Shown here: in pieces, positions 1-10,293 of the stretch | Layout of the letters: each line of letters opens with the position of its first letter | Position numbering within the stretch: the stretch's first letter is position 1 | Source of the DNA: Enterococcus sp. MMGLQ5-1 | GTDB lineage: Bacteria > Bacillota > Bacilli > Lactobacillales > Streptococcaceae | Assembly: GCF_013155265.1 (NCBI RefSeq) | Contig: NZ_JABJXU010000008.1 | Location: forward strand, 89,171 to 153,170 | Direction: 5' to 3' | DNA: 64,000 nucleotides | Program-made: the position numbers and the translations under genes | Notes under the pieces: model-generated | Told to the model about the DNA's origin: nothing | Database searches by the model: none | What the model saw: only the letters and a program-made list of their open reading frames with translations

Positions 1-1
1 A

Positions 2-298
2 ATTCGCTATTATGAAGAACAGGATTTAATTCATCCTGAGAGAAGTGAAGGGAATCGCCGTCTTTATTCACTTAGAGATATTGATGTCCTGCTTGAGATA
101 AAGGATTACGTAGCAGATGGCTTAAATATGGCTGGCATTAAACGATTGTATGAAATGCGTGAGATTGAAGCTAAGGAAAATTCAAATGCTAATCATCCAA
201 TGACCGATGAGGAGGTTCGCCGTATTTTACGGGAAGAATTACTTAGTCAGGGTGGTCTGGCACCAAAAGACAGATTCTCTTCAATGAGGCGTCGTTAA
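2..298 (+). CDS. glnR: Glutamine synthetase repressor GlnR, 3' part (MerR family)
   Basis: The window opens inside this gene; 98 codons remain, in frame from base 2 to a TAA at 296-298. The visible N-terminal part ([10 protein letters not shown], then GNRRLYS) is the end of the winged helix-turn-helix of MerR-type regulators. The C-terminal tail is rich in Arg and ends in SSMRRR. GlnR of Firmicutes represses nitrogen genes when glutamine is plentiful, through feedback-inhibited glutamine synthetase. The next gene, 34 bases downstream, is glnA, which is the standard glnRA operon and the main reason for the name. The start codon lies outside the window. Confidence 0.9.
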   Translation: MRYYEEQDLIHPERSEGNRRLYSLRDIDVLLEIKDYVADGLNMAGIKRLYEMREIEAKENSNANHPMTDEEVRRILREELLSQGGLAPKDRFSSMRRR

Positions 299-332
299 TT
301 TTAAAAATAGAGATAAAGGTGGTAATAAGTCA

Positions 333-1676
333 ATGGCGACGAAACATAGCTATACATCAGAGGACATTAAACAGATTGTTGACGATGAAAATGTTCGTTA
401 TTTGCGGTTAATGTTCACTGATATTTTAGGCATTGTAAAAAATGTTGAAGTACCAATTTCACAACTGGGTAAGGTATTGGATAATCAGATGATGTTTGAC
501 GGCTCATCAATTGAGGGATTTGTCAGAATTGAAGAATCCGATATGTATCTTTACCCAGATTTATCGACTTGGATGATTTTTCCATGGGAAGCGGAGCATG
601 GAAAAGTAGCCCGTTTAATTTGTGATATTTATAATCCTGATGGTACCCCATTTGCTGGTGATCCACGTGGTAATTTAAAGCGTCAGTTAGAGCAGATGAA
701 AGAGGCTGGTTTTGATGCCTTTAATCTAGGACCAGAGCCAGAATTTTTCTTATTTAAGCTAGATGATGATGGTAATCCAACGTTAGAGGTTAATGATAAT
801 GGTGGATATTTTGATTTAGCTCCTACCGATTCAGGTGAAAATTGTCGACGGGAAATTGTACTTGAATTAGAAAATCTTGGCTTTGAAATTGAGGCCTCTC
901 ACCATGAAGTAGCAATTGGCCAGCATGAGATTGACTTTAAGTATACAGATGTAATCCATGCCTGTGATAATATTCAAACCTTTAAGCTGGTTGTTAAGAC
1001 GATTGCTAGAAAGTACGGCTTGCATGCAACCTTTATGCCGAAGCCGTTACAAGGTATCAACGGCAACGGTATGCATTGCAATATGTCATTATTTAAAGAT
1101 GGCAAGAATGTTTTCTTTGATGAAGAAGGACCAATGCAGCTTTCTGAGACTGCTTATCAGTTCTTGGCAGGCTTGATTAGGCACGCTCGTGGCTATACTG
1201 CAATAACCAATCCAACGATTAATTCATACAAACGATTAGTTCCTGGTTACGAAGCCCCGGTCTATGTTGCTTGGGCAGGTCGGAATCGTTCACCGTTGAT
1301 TAGAGTTCCAGAATCACGTGGTCTGTCTACTCGTTTAGAGCTGCGTTCGGTAGATCCTGCGGCGAATCCATATCTAGCCCTATCTGCATTATTAGCGGCT
1401 GGCTTAGATGGTGTGCTTAATAATTTAGAAGCACCAGCAGCAGTTGAGCGCAATATTTATGCAATGTCAGAAGAGGAGCGCCATGCAGTCGGGATTGATG
1501 ATTTACCGTCAACCTTACATAACGCTGTCAAGGAATTACGTCGGGATGATGTAATTAAAGATGCGCTAGGTACGCATATTTATCCAAGTTTCCTAGAGGC
1601 TAAAACATTAGAATGGGCTTCATATGCACAATCTGTTTCAGTTTGGGAAATCGAGAATTATTTAAATTTATATTAA
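333..1676 (+). CDS. glnA: Glutamine synthetase type I
   Basis: Makes glutamine from glutamate, ammonia and ATP in the cytoplasm; as a dodecamer it also signals nitrogen state to GlnR. The 447-residue length is that of the short GSI-alpha type, which lacks the adenylylation insert of enteric enzymes. Visible motifs are the Asp-loop FDGSSIEGF (about 55-63), the metal and glutamate site [10 protein letters not shown] (about 132-141), the ATP-binding [12 protein letters not shown] (about 237-248) and a C-terminal Glu/Asn stretch ending NYLNLY. The ATG is preceded by AAAGGTGG at 314-321. It follows glnR in one transcription unit. Confidence 0.97.
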   Translation: MATKHSYTSEDIKQIVDDENVRYLRLMFTDILGIVKNVEVPISQLGKVLDNQMMFDGSSIEGFVRIEESDMYLYPDLSTWMIFPWEAEHGKVARLICDIYNPDGTPFAGDPRGNLKRQLEQMKEAGFDAFNLGPEPEFFLFKLDDDGNPTLEVNDNGGYFDLAPTDSGENCRREIVLELENLGFEIEASHHEVAIGQHEIDFKYTDVIHACDNIQTFKLVVKTIARKYGLHATFMPKPLQGINGNGMHCNMSLFKDGKNVFFDEEGPMQLSETAYQFLAGLIRHARGYTAITNPTINSYKRLVPGYEAPVYVAWAGRNRSPLIRVPESRGLSTRLELRSVDPAANPYLALSALLAAGLDGVLNNLEAPAAVERNIYAMSEEERHAVGIDDLPSTLHNAVKELRRDDVIKDALGTHIYPSFLEAKTLEWASYAQSVSVWEIENYLNLY

Positions 1677-1911
1677 CTATGTTTAAAGTTATTGGATTGC
1701 TAAAGCTGTCATTCAAACAGTTTTAGCAAGACAATAATTTGATATTTCAATTAATAATAATTGAAAATTTTGTAGTAAAACCTGTGTTTTTTAAAACACG
1801 AACATTGCCCAAATAATCAGAAAATTCGGTCATATTTGAATTGTATTTGATGAAAGGGAATAGTATTATTTGTAGCGTTAAAACCTAATTTTTAGATAAT
1901 GGGAGAGTATT
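1677..1911. promoter_or_regulatory. glnA-glnN spacer with three dyads
   Basis: Three inverted repeats lie here. One is 1697-1729, TTGCTAAAGCTGT against ACAGTTTTAGCAA with one G-U pair, possibly a weak terminator for glnRA although no long T run follows. The second is 1745-1766, a 9-base perfect dyad around ATAA. The third is 1784-1799, GTGTTTT-TT-AAAACAC. The last two lie 110-170 bases before the second glutamine synthetase and could be operator sites. Neither fits the GlnR box consensus TGTNA-N7-TNACA well, so the regulator is not assigned. Confidence 0.4.
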
Positions 1912-4020
1912 ATGACAGAAAAAATTGATGTACCGTCAATCTTTGCGGAGGATGTATTTACAGATGCAGTAATGCAACAGCGACTACCAAAAAGTGCTTA
2001 TAAGCAGTACAAAAAAACAATTCAAGAGGGTAGTGATTTAGATTTAGCAACCGCTGATATCATTGCAAATGAGATTAAAGAATGGGCAGTTGAAAAGGGT
2101 GCAACGCACTTTGCGCATCTATTCCAACCCTTAACAGGGGTAACTGCTGAAAAGCAGGATGCCTTTATTACTGCACCAACGCCTGACGGTCGTGTTTTAA
2201 CCGCATTTTCCGGTAAAGAGCTGGTTAAAGGTGAACCAGACGGTTCTTCCTTCCCTTCTGGAGGCTTGCGTGCAACTTTTGAAGCACGTGGTTATACAGT
2301 TTGGGATATTACCTCACCAGTCTTTGTACGTCATGATGCAGCTGGTACAACTTTATTGATTCCTACTGCATTTTATTCTTATACAGGCGAAGCATTAGAC
2401 CAAAAAGCACCGTTGCTACGTTCAATGCAAGTTATTAGTGATTCTTCAGTTCGTTTACTAAAAGCGTTTGGTAAGGATGCAAAACGGGTAACGCCATCTG
2501 TTGGACCAGAGCAGGAATATTTCTTAGTTGACACTGACAAGTTTGCACAGCGTAAAGATTTAATCTATGCTGGTCGTACCTTATTTGGTGCCCCTGCACC
2601 AAAGGGTCAAGAGTTAGATGACCATTACTTCGGGACGATTCGCCAACGTGTTGCTGGTTATATGAAAAATGTTAATGAAGAGCTTTGGAAGGTTGGAGTA
2701 ACCGCTAAAACTCAACATAATGAGGTTGCCCCTGCCCAGCATGAAATTGCCCCTATCTATGCTGATGCTAATGTTGCTGTTGATCATAATCAAATTGTAA
2801 TGCAAACTTTAAAGCGTGTTGCTTGTCAGCATGGTATGAAGGCCTTATTACATGAAAAGCCCTTTGCAGGCGTTAATGGCTCAGGTAAGCATAACAACTG
2901 GTCATTAGTGACTAATACAGGTGAAAACTTACTTGAACCTGGTGATACACCGCACGCTAACAAGCAATTTTTGGTTGTCTTGGTATCAATTCTTAAAGCT
3001 GTTGATAAATATGCAGGCTTGCTACGTGCCTCAGCAGCTGATCCAGGTAACGACCATCGCTTAGGAGCTAACGAAGCCCCACCAGCAATTATTTCTGTTT
3101 TCTTAGGCTCTCAGTTAGATGATGTTATCAATCAGTATATTGAAAAGGGTGTTGCTTCAACTTCTATTGAAGGTGGTGTCTTGACAACAGGATCGACAGC
3201 CTTAAGTGATATTTCAAAGGATGCGACAGACCGTAACCGTACATCACCATTTGCCTTTACAGGTAATAAATTTGAATTTCGTATGGTAGGTTCGCGTGAT
3301 TCAATCGCTGGACCAAATATCGTTTTAAATACAATTGTTGCTGAGGCCTTTGATGAAGCAGCGGAACGTCTTGAAAATGCTAAGGACTTTAATAAAGAAG
3401 TTGATGCTTTGATAGCAGAGCTTGCTAAGGCGCATCAAAGAATCATCTTTAATGGTGACGGTTATTCGGATGAATGGGTTGCTGAGGCTGCAAAACGTGG
3501 CTTGCCAAATCTTAAAAATATGGTTGAGGCGACAGAGGTAATGTCTTCACCAGAGGTTGTTAATCTATATAGCAAGTACGGTGTCTTGTCACCAACAGAG
3601 CTACAGGCACGTGAAGAAGTTCGCTACGAAAACTATTCTAAGGTAATTAATATCGAAGCCTTGACGATGATTGACATGGCCTCAAAACAAATCCTACCAG
3701 CGATTGTTAAGTATACTAAAACATTAGCTGATACGATTGTGGCAGTTAAGGCTGCAGGAGCAGATGCTAGTGTTCAAACAGAGCTTTTAGCAGAAGTGAC
3801 TTCACATTTGCGCACTGCTAAGGATGCTTTAGCCAATCTTGAAACAATTGTAGCGAAGGCGGCAGAGAAGGAAGAAGGAAAAGAACAAGCGCTTTACTTC
3901 CACGAAGTTGTTTTCAATGCAATGAATGAGCTTAGAGCACCGGTTGATGCCCTAGAAGTGATTGTTGATAAGGAAGCTTGGCCAATGCCTTCTTATGGCG
4001 ATTTATTATTTGAAGTTTAA
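1912..4020 (+). CDS. glnN: Glutamine synthetase type III
   Basis: A second, evolutionarily distinct glutamine synthetase (GSIII, around 700 residues; this one has 702). The GSIII signature region [15 protein letters not shown] lies at about 114-128. The glutamate and metal site [11 protein letters not shown] is at 197-207, and the nucleotide-site equivalent [12 protein letters not shown] at about 321-332. The ATG at 1912 follows GGGAGAG. It has its own long upstream region and a strong terminator behind it, so it is probably transcribed separately from glnRA. Both enzymes catalyse the same ATP-dependent amidation of glutamate; two types side by side suggest differential use under different nitrogen supply, which is inference. 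Confidence 0.95.
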   Translation: MTEKIDVPSIFAEDVFTDAVMQQRLPKSAYKQYKKTIQEGSDLDLATADIIANEIKEWAVEKGATHFAHLFQPLTGVTAEKQDAFITAPTPDGRVLTAFSGKELVKGEPDGSSFPSGGLRATFEARGYTVWDITSPVFVRHDAAGTTLLIPTAFYSYTGEALDQKAPLLRSMQVISDSSVRLLKAFGKDAKRVTPSVGPEQEYFLVDTDKFAQRKDLIYAGRTLFGAPAPKGQELDDHYFGTIRQRVAGYMKNVNEELWKVGVTAKTQHNEVAPAQHEIAPIYADANVAVDHNQIVMQTLKRVACQHGMKALLHEKPFAGVNGSGKHNNWSLVTNTGENLLEPGDTPHANKQFLVVLVSILKAVDKYAGLLRASAADPGNDHRLGANEAPPAIISVFLGSQLDDVINQYIEKGVASTSIEGGVLTTGSTALSDISKDATDRNRTSPFAFTGNKFEFRMVGSRDSIAGPNIVLNTIVAEAFDEAAERLENAKDFNKEVDALIAELAKAHQRIIFNGDGYSDEWVAEAAKRGLPNLKNMVEATEVMSSPEVVNLYSKYGVLSPTELQAREEVRYENYSKVINIEALTMIDMASKQILPAIVKYTKTLADTIVAVKAAGADASVQTELLAEVTSHLRTAKDALANLETIVAKAAEKEEGKEQALYFHEVVFNAMNELRAPVDALEVIVDKEAWPMPSYGDLLFEV

Positions 4021-4040
4021 TTTTAAAATTTAAGAATGAT

Positions 4041-4077
4041 GCCATTTAGCGATTTATTTTGCTGAATGGCGTTTTTT
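4041..4077 (+). terminator. Terminator after glnN
   Basis: GCCATTTAGC pairs with GCTGAATGGC (4061-4070, one G-U pair), and G plus six T follow. This is a standard intrinsic terminator 21 bases after the glnN stop codon. Confidence 0.85.
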
Positions 4078-4435
4078 GCCATGAATTTTATTTGCTTATG
4101 TTGAAACTTTGTAGTTCTTGAGCTAGATTATTAAAAAATTGGTTCACTACGTTCTTCCGACTTTTCTCACAAAAATGGTATTTTGTTAAAATCGCAAAAT
4201 CTTTCATTTTTGTGAAGTGGTTCATTAAAGCGACTAAAGGGTGCTTTAAAAACTTGAGTCAAAGGCACAAAGAATGGTAGTTATTAATATAAGATGATGT
4301 TCGGAAGTTTAGGGTTAAATGCTTGTGATATCAAGCTTGCAACTTAAAGTTGACAAGAAAATTTAAGTTGCAAACGAAAGTTGGCAGTATTTTTTTAATC
4401 GCTCTGTATAATATAAATAAAGGAGGTAGATTAAA
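4078..4435. other. Non-coding spacer with hairpin and long dyad before the XRE regulator
   Basis: I see no credible gene in these 358 bases. A nested hairpin lies at 4167-4215: TCACAAAAATG against CATTTTTGTGA, with TTTTG/CAAAA inside. A perfect 12-base dyad, TTGCAACTTAAA (4337-4348) and TTTAAGTTGCAA (4362-4373), lies about 65-100 bases before the next start codon. The word AAGTTG recurs at 4347, 4366 and 4379, and a TATAAT at 4407-4412 could be the -10 box of the XRE gene. The dyad is a natural operator candidate for that regulator. Confidence 0.4.
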
Positions 4436-5311
4436 ATGTTTAGTGAAAATTTGCAAAATCTACGTAAGATGAAGAGTATTACCCAAGAAGAGCTGGCAGA
4501 AAAATTAGATGTTTCTCGTCAGGCGGTTTCAAAATGGGAGTCAGGTAATGGTTATCCGGAAATGAATAAGCTGGTATTGCTGGCTGAAATTTTTGGTTGT
4601 AGTCTTGATCGTTTGATTAATGATAAGATTGTAGTGGACACAATAGAAGAAAAGCAGAACTATAATCAATTATATAATCGTTTTAGTATAGCGATTTCTG
4701 GTGCGATTGCTATGATCTTAGCAGGGACAACTGGTTTAATTTTTCTTTCAAATTATGGTGAGCGCTTTGCGATTTTTGGCGTGATTGTTCTACTTGTCAG
4801 TGTACTTTTAGCGGTGCCATTATTTATTTATTTTGGCTTAGAAATGGAAAGCTTTAAAAAAGCAAATAAGCAAATTGCAAATGTATATTCAGAGGATGAG
4901 GTTAGGAATTATAACAAAGTTTTTGTGATTTTACTATGCACAGGTATTGCTCTGATTTTAATTGGTGTGACAATATTGGTTGCACTTTATGGACTAGAAC
5001 TCGTTGATGAAAATAGCACAATCCCTGTAGGCTTGTTATTAGTGTTTGTGACGATTGGGACTCCGATGATTGTCTATGCAGGGATTCAAAAGGCTAAGTA
5101 TGATATTGAGGCTTATAACAAAGAAGCAATTCGTACAAAGAATGATGAATTAATTGGAAAAATATCAGGTGTGATTATGCTTTCAGCAACCGCATTATTT
5201 TTAATTGCTGGCTTTTTATTTAATAAATGGGGAACGGCATGGGTAGTTTTTCCGATAGGTGGTATTTTATGTGGCATTGTAGGCACGATTTTCGATAAAA
5301 ATAGTAATTAG
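4436..5311 (+). CDS. XRE-family regulator with six membrane segments
   Basis: Residues 1-65 form a Cro/CI-type helix-turn-helix (ITQEELAEKLDVSRQAVSKW). The rest is membrane protein, with hydrophobic stretches at about 83-104, 112-134, 162-186, 196-216, 239-262 and 269-287. Such membrane-anchored XRE proteins are common in Firmicutes and usually of unknown signal. A perfect AGGAGG stands at 4421-4426, nine bases before the ATG. It is alone between two terminators. It could sense a membrane event or small molecule and act on its own promoter, where a long dyad lies. The target and ligand cannot be read from the sequence. Confidence 0.85.
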   Translation: MFSENLQNLRKMKSITQEELAEKLDVSRQAVSKWESGNGYPEMNKLVLLAEIFGCSLDRLINDKIVVDTIEEKQNYNQLYNRFSIAISGAIAMILAGTTGLIFLSNYGERFAIFGVIVLLVSVLLAVPLFIYFGLEMESFKKANKQIANVYSEDEVRNYNKVFVILLCTGIALILIGVTILVALYGLELVDENSTIPVGLLLVFVTIGTPMIVYAGIQKAKYDIEAYNKEAIRTKNDELIGKISGVIMLSATALFLIAGFLFNKWGTAWVVFPIGGILCGIVGTIFDKNSN

Positions 5312-5327
5312 CTTTAATTGTTACGGT

Positions 5328-5368
5328 CTAAAAAAGCGTATCTCAGCAATTGAGATACGCTTTTTTAG
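5328..5368. terminator. Bidirectional terminator between XRE gene and pflB
   Basis: A perfect 18-base stem, CTAAAAAAGCGTATCTCA against TGAGATACGCTTTTTTAG, around a five-base loop. The A and T flanks make it work in both directions, which suits the two convergent genes on either side. Confidence 0.93.
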
Positions 5369-5378
5369 TATTAATAAA

Positions 5379-7682
5379 CTAGTCTTGAGATAACACTTCG
5401 TGGAAGACACGTTGTGTTAATTCAGTTTTTTGTTCCTTAGTAAGATATTTAGTATTGACACAGTAGCCAGAGATACGAACAATGACGTCTTCACCGGCCA
5501 TGATTTTTTCATACACATCTTTAAGGTCCATTACGTTAAGGTTAACGTGTTGTCCACCGTCTCTGAAGTAGCCATCTAAAATATCAACCAAGTTAGCAAC
5601 CTGTTCATCACGCGTTTTACCTAGTGCACGTGGTGATACTTGAGTTGTCAATGAAATACCATCATTGGCGTGCTTGAATTCTAGCTTAGATAATGAACGT
5701 AGGTTTTGTAACCAGCCACCCTTAGCCTTGTTAGATGGATTTGCACCCGGTGCGAAGTATTCTAATTCAGAAGTGTTCGTTGAGCCATCTTCATTTAAGA
5801 ATACGCCACGGTGAACTGGTGAGTTACCAGTTTGTTTAGAGTAAGCAACGTTTGAAGTGATTGTTAATAATGAAACGGTTGCTTCTGCATTCTTATAAAG
5901 CTTATGGCTAGAAAGTTTATTGTGGAACATTTCCATAACCATTTGAGCGATTGCATCTACACGGTCATCATCTTCACCAAAGCGAGGATATTCGCCTTCA
6001 GTCTTATAATCGTAGATATAGCCATTTTCATCACGAATTGGTGTCACTTTTGCATATTTGATAGCTGATAATGAATCAACCGTATTGGCAAAGCCACAGA
6101 TACCAAAGCCCATATTAGCACGTTGTAATGTTGGTAGGAAGGCCATTTGAACTGCTTCGTAGTTATATTTATCAGTCATGTAGTGAATGATATTCAAGGC
6201 ATCTACATAAGTATCAGTTAACCAAGTCAATGATTTATCGAAGTTTGCTAAAACATTTTCATAAGATAAAACGTCATCTTTAACTGCTTCGATGTCGAAA
6301 ACCTTATAATCACGATGAACATCATCAAATCCGCCGTTAAGACCTGTTAATAATGCTTTCAATACGTTAACACGAGCGCCGAAGTATTGAATGTTATGAC
6401 GTTGGTTTTTGTTTTCAGGATCAAGTGGTGATACGCAACAAGAGATACAGCTCATTTCGCCATAACCATCTTTTGCCATTGTTTCTACACCTTCGTATTG
6501 GATAGATGAATGCTTATGACTCATATCCATACAGTAGCGTTTGAATGAATATGGTAATTTTTCATCCCATAAAACAGTTAGGTTTGGTTCTGGCGCATTA
6601 CCAATATTATCTAATGTATTTAAGAAACGGTAGTCCATCTTAGTAACACGGTGGCGACCGTCGTTACCTAAACCACCCATAGAGGTTGTGATAAAGGTTG
6701 GATCACCTGAGTATAATGCATCATAAGCTTTAGCGCGTGCAAATTTTACGGTACGTAATTTCAAAACGAAATCATCAATAAATTCTTGAATTTCTGATTC
6801 AGTATAAACCCCTTCAGCTAAGTCGCGTTCAGCAAAGATGTCCAACACGATAGGTACACGACCAAGAGAAGTTGCAGCACCGTTGATAACACGGCAGACT
6901 GCCATAAAAGCGATGTTTGTCCATTGAACTGCTTCTTTAGTATCGAAGGCTGGACGACGTACATCAACACCGTAAGCGTCTCCTAAATTAATAACTTGTT
7001 GTAGGGCTTGGATTTGCATTGAAACTTCTTCACGCAAGCGAATTGTTTCTTCGTCAATTGATGAAGAAAGATATTTTTCGCCATCAGCAATTTTTTCTTT
7101 GATTAGGTAATCTGCACCATATAATGCTAAACGTGCATAAACACCAATGATACGGCCACGAGAATAGGCGTCAGGTAAGCCGGTAACTGTATGTGCATGA
7201 CGAGCGCGACGAATATTACTAGTATAAGCACGGAAAATACCATCATTTACTGTTGTTACATGATTTGTGTAAATATCGTGCATCAAAGGATCAACTTCAT
7301 AGCCATTTTCTTTAAGAATTGTTTCGGCAACACGAACGCCACCCTTTGGCATGAAGCTTAAACGGAATAGCTCAGAGTTTTGAATTCCGAAGATTAATTC
7401 GTTGTCTTGATCGATGTAGCCCGCTGGAATTTTATCAATAGAAGCTGCACGATCGTTATCCATTGGAAAACGAGTGTCTTCATAATGTGCTTTCGTTTCT
7501 TCGATAATTTTTTTAATTTTTAATGAACGTTCTGTTGGTCCAGCAAGGAAGCTTTCATCACCATCATATGGATTGTAATTATCTTGCACAAAATTACTAA
7601 TTGATGCAGATGCTTTCCAATCTTCACCTTTAAAACCATGCCAAGCTTTTTCATAAACATCTTTTAATACTTCAGTTTTCAT
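5379..7682 (-). CDS. pflB: Formate C-acetyltransferase (pyruvate formate-lyase)
   Basis: Glycyl-radical enzyme that splits pyruvate with CoA into acetyl-CoA and formate without oxygen. The adjacent catalytic cysteines are in [14 protein letters not shown] (Cys415 and Cys416), and the radical glycine is in RISGYCVN (Gly739) near the C-terminus. The more usual form is RVSGYAV, so this copy has conservative changes. The 767-residue length is typical. The activating enzyme gene pflA is not adjacent; it must be elsewhere if the enzyme works. The gene stands alone and its promoter carries a cre-like box, which suggests sugar-dependent control by CcpA. Confidence 0.97.
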   Translation of the reverse strand: MKTEVLKDVYEKAWHGFKGEDWKASASISNFVQDNYNPYDGDESFLAGPTERSLKIKKIIEETKAHYEDTRFPMDNDRAASIDKIPAGYIDQDNELIFGIQNSELFRLSFMPKGGVRVAETILKENGYEVDPLMHDIYTNHVTTVNDGIFRAYTSNIRRARHAHTVTGLPDAYSRGRIIGVYARLALYGADYLIKEKIADGEKYLSSSIDEETIRLREEVSMQIQALQQVINLGDAYGVDVRRPAFDTKEAVQWTNIAFMAVCRVINGAATSLGRVPIVLDIFAERDLAEGVYTESEIQEFIDDFVLKLRTVKFARAKAYDALYSGDPTFITTSMGGLGNDGRHRVTKMDYRFLNTLDNIGNAPEPNLTVLWDEKLPYSFKRYCMDMSHKHSSIQYEGVETMAKDGYGEMSCISCCVSPLDPENKNQRHNIQYFGARVNVLKALLTGLNGGFDDVHRDYKVFDIEAVKDDVLSYENVLANFDKSLTWLTDTYVDALNIIHYMTDKYNYEAVQMAFLPTLQRANMGFGICGFANTVDSLSAIKYAKVTPIRDENGYIYDYKTEGEYPRFGEDDDRVDAIAQMVMEMFHNKLSSHKLYKNAEATVSLLTITSNVAYSKQTGNSPVHRGVFLNEDGSTNTSELEYFAPGANPSNKAKGGWLQNLRSLSKLEFKHANDGISLTTQVSPRALGKTRDEQVANLVDILDGYFRDGGQHVNLNVMDLKDVYEKIMAGEDVIVRISGYCVNTKYLTKEQKTELTQRVFHEVLSQD

Positions 7683-7736
7683 TGATTAGTCTCCTTCACG
7701 TTTTAAAAAAAGGTTTACTGTTTCATTTACAAGATA

Positions 7737-7765
7737 ACTATACCATATAGAAATCGCTTCCACAA
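7737..7765 (-). promoter_or_regulatory. pflB promoter overlapped by a cre-like box
   Basis: On the minus strand TTGTGG (7760-7765) and TATAGT (7737-7742) are 17 bases apart, about 55 bases before the pflB start. TGGAAGCGATTTCT (7749-7762) matches the cre consensus TGNAANCGNNNNCA except for its last base and overlaps the -35 box and spacer. CcpA binding there would repress. Regulator assignment is inference from the consensus. Confidence 0.6.
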
Positions 7766-8067
7766 GCTATAACAGCGTTTCATCAGCTTTTCTCTTATAT
7801 AACAGAACGTTTAAAATCAAAAACTGTTACATTAATGGGACGATAACAATCTTTGTGATGTGAAAAATGTTAGAAAAGGTTTACATTATGCGAAAATTAT
7901 TGAGCAATCACAAAGAATTATTTAATAGAATATTGAAACAGTCATTCGAAAAATAAAGCTTATTATTTCTTAAACATTAAATTAATAAAACTAGCGATAA
8001 TCTTATTTCAAAAAAATTGAAATAGGATTATAATATAAATAGCTAATATGTGATTAAGGAGTAGTTT
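7766..8067. other. Divergent spacer pflB/dinB
   Basis: I see no gene here. Two features stand out. CTTTGTGAT (7851-7859) and ATCACAAAG (7908-7916) are perfect inverted copies 48 bases apart. TATTTCAA-AAAAA-TTGAAATA (8004-8024) is a perfect 8-base dyad just before a TATAAT (8029-8034), which is probably the dinB -10 box. The second dyad could be an operator for dinB; it is not a Bacillus LexA box (CGAAC-N4-GTTCG). Confidence 0.4.
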
Positions 8068-9168
8068 ATGCTAATTTTTCCTTTAAATAATGATGTTTCA
8101 AGAAAAATACTTCATATTGATATGGATGCCTTTTTTGCTTCAGTTGAAATGAGAGATAATCCAGATTTAAAGCATAAAGCGGTTGTGATTGCACGTCACC
8201 CTAAAGAAACTGGTGGTCGTGGGGTTGTTTCAACAGCTAATTATAAAGCGAGAGAGTATGGCATCCATTCGGCTATGAGTGCTTCTGAGGCATATGAGCT
8301 CTGTCCGAATGCCGTTTTTATTGCTGGCGATTACCAAAAATATAGGCACGTTTCTCAGCAGGTTCGTCAAATTTTCCAACGATATACTGACATTATTGAG
8401 CCCTTATCAATTGATGAGGCGTATTTAGATGTAACGAAAAATAAAATTGATTCTAATTCTGCGATTAAAATTGCTAAAATGATTCAGCATGATATTTGGA
8501 ATGAGGTACATCTGACCTGCTCAGCAGGTGTTTCTTATAATAAGTTTTTGGCGAAGCTTGGCTCAGATTACGAAAAGCCGCGTGGCTTGACAGTTATTAC
8601 ACCAGAAACAGCCCAAGCCTTTTTGTGCCAACTGCCTATTGAGAAGTTTTATGGGATTGGTAAAAAGAGTGTTGAGCATTTTCATCGTTTGGGTATCTAT
8701 AGGGGAGAGGAACTGCTTAAAGTCTCTGAAATGGACTTAATTAATGATTTTGGCAAGATGGGCTATTCTCTATACCGTAAGGTTAGAGGTGTACATAATG
8801 CGCCGGTTGAGGTTGTTAGGGTGCGTAAGTCAATTGGTAAGGAAAATACCTATGGTACGCCCCTAGTCACTGAAGAACAGGTGAATTCAGAATTACAGAA
8901 GTTTTCTGATAAAATTTCAAATATTTTATCAGAGAAAAGACAATATGGTCAAACGGTTGTCATCAAAGTTAGAACAAAGAGTTTTGCAACAAAAACGAAG
9001 CGAATAAGTACGGATTTAAAAATTTTTCAGGCAAGAGATATTTTATATTTTGCTGAAAGTCTTTTCCAAGAGGTTGGCGGTTTAGATGAAGGGATTCGTT
9101 TACTTGGAGTAACGGTGACCGGTTTGTTTTCTCTGGAAATTGAACAATTAGAGCTGGATTTATGGTAA
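8068..9168 (+). CDS. dinB: DNA polymerase IV (Y-family)
   Basis: Error-prone translesion polymerase. The catalytic motifs are HIDMDAFFASVE (about 16-27) and SIDEAYLDVT (about 114-123), followed by a little-finger domain. The C-terminus, from about residue 350, ends in QLELDLW, which fits the beta-clamp-binding QL[SD]LF-type tail of Pol IV. The 366-residue length is normal. AAGGAG stands before the ATG. It is a single gene with a terminator behind. Whether it is damage-induced is unknown; a dyad overlaps its promoter. Confidence 0.95.
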   Translation: MLIFPLNNDVSRKILHIDMDAFFASVEMRDNPDLKHKAVVIARHPKETGGRGVVSTANYKAREYGIHSAMSASEAYELCPNAVFIAGDYQKYRHVSQQVRQIFQRYTDIIEPLSIDEAYLDVTKNKIDSNSAIKIAKMIQHDIWNEVHLTCSAGVSYNKFLAKLGSDYEKPRGLTVITPETAQAFLCQLPIEKFYGIGKKSVEHFHRLGIYRGEELLKVSEMDLINDFGKMGYSLYRKVRGVHNAPVEVVRVRKSIGKENTYGTPLVTEEQVNSELQKFSDKISNILSEKRQYGQTVVIKVRTKSFATKTKRISTDLKIFQARDILYFAESLFQEVGGLDEGIRLLGVTVTGLFSLEIEQLELDLW

Positions 9169-9191
9169 TTTTTGCTTAGCGTGAATTTTAA

Positions 9192-9226
9192 AAGCGACAG
9201 CTGCATTGAACATGCAGCTGTCGCTT
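9192..9226. terminator. Hairpin between convergent dinB and pyrD
   Basis: A perfect 15-base stem, AAGCGACAGCTGCAT against ATGCAGCTGTCGCTT, with a five-base loop. T-rich flanks are short, but position and strength fit a shared terminator. Confidence 0.75.
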
Positions 9227-9255
9227 AGTGATTATGCTCAACTGAGCAGTAATGC

Positions 9256-10200
9256 TTAGTCGATGGCTTTTAATTTACCTCTAAATTCATCAATTGATTG
9301 GTAGCCTTTTTCAGTCATGATTTCAAGTAATTCTTTTTGGATACGGTCAAAAACAGCTAGCCCCTCTTTTTCAAGCTGAGTGCCGATTTGAAGCATTGTT
9401 GCACCACAGAGCAGGTGTTCATAAGCATCTTGACCATTCAAAATACCGCCAGTACCAATGATTTGAATATCATCTCTTAAGCGTGTATAAAAGGCGCGAA
9501 CATTGGCTAACGCAGTTGGTTTGACATATTCACCACCAATACCGCCAAAGCCAGCCTTAGGTTTAATGACGACTGTATCCGTTTTGGCATCAATATAGAG
9601 ACCATTACCAATTGAATTAATTGAGTTGATAAATTTAATCGGAAATTGATTTAGAATTTTTGCCATTTGATCAAAATGTAGTAAATCAAAATAGGGCGGC
9701 AGTTTAACGCCAAACGGCTTGGTATAAAAGGCTGTAATTTCGCTTAATAAGCGGTGTGTATCTTCGAAATCATAGGCCATTTGTGGTTTACCGGGTACAT
9801 TTGGACAGGAAAGATTTAGCTCAACAAGTCCATTGTAGTCAGAATTTTGAATGGTACGCATATTTTCGACATATTCATGAAAGCCTTCATAGCTCGCAAC
9901 AGATAAAACAAAGGCTTTATCGGGTGCTGCTTGTTGACGACGAATGGCATCATCCAGATAATAATCAAGTCCATTATTTGGTAGCCCCATCGAATTAATA
10001 GAGCCAAAATCAAGATTGAGGTAGCGAGGCTCAGGATTACCTGCACGTGCTGCTTTTGTTGCGGACTTAGTGACAAAACTGCCAGCAGCAGAGTGTGCAA
10101 GACCATCAATATCTTGAATTGACATACAATGCACACCTGAAGCATTCATAAATGGATTTTCAAAGGTATGGCTGTGAAATTTAGTTGTTAATGTTGGCAT
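9256..10200 (-). CDS. pyrD: Dihydroorotate dehydrogenase, class 1A
   Basis: Oxidises dihydroorotate to orotate in pyrimidine synthesis; class 1A enzymes are soluble FMN dimers using fumarate. The length of 314 residues and the compact start without an amphipathic helix fit class 1[15 protein letters not shown] holds the active-site Cys that replaces Ser of class 2, and [10 protein letters not shown] and [12 protein letters not shown] form the FMN and phosphate region. It stands alone, outside a pyr operon, as is usual for the pyrDA form in lactic acid bacteria. TAAGGAG precedes the ATG. Confidence 0.93.
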   Translation of the reverse strand: MPTLTTKFHSHTFENPFMNASGVHCMSIQDIDGLAHSAAGSFVTKSATKAARAGNPEPRYLNLDFGSINSMGLPNNGLDYYLDDAIRRQQAAPDKAFVLSVASYEGFHEYVENMRTIQNSDYNGLVELNLSCPNVPGKPQMAYDFEDTHRLLSEITAFYTKPFGVKLPPYFDLLHFDQMAKILNQFPIKFINSINSIGNGLYIDAKTDTVVIKPKAGFGGIGGEYVKPTALANVRAFYTRLRDDIQIIGTGGILNGQDAYEHLLCGATMLQIGTQLEKEGLAVFDRIQKELLEIMTEKGYQSIDEFRGKLKAID

Positions 10201-10293
10201 TTTTTCTCCTTATTAGTAAAAGCTGAAGTCTTGAGTAATAGAAAGAATTGTTTAAGCGAAAGAAAATTTTCTGATTGAGTTGTTACACTTTAT

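Noticed and set aside
1784..1799. GlnR box before glnN
   Set aside because: The palindrome lacks the TGTNA-N7-TNACA spacing, so only a dyad of unknown use is reported.
7851..7916. Rex operator near pflB
   Set aside because: TTGTGA-like halves are 48 bases apart and inverted, not a contiguous Rex box.
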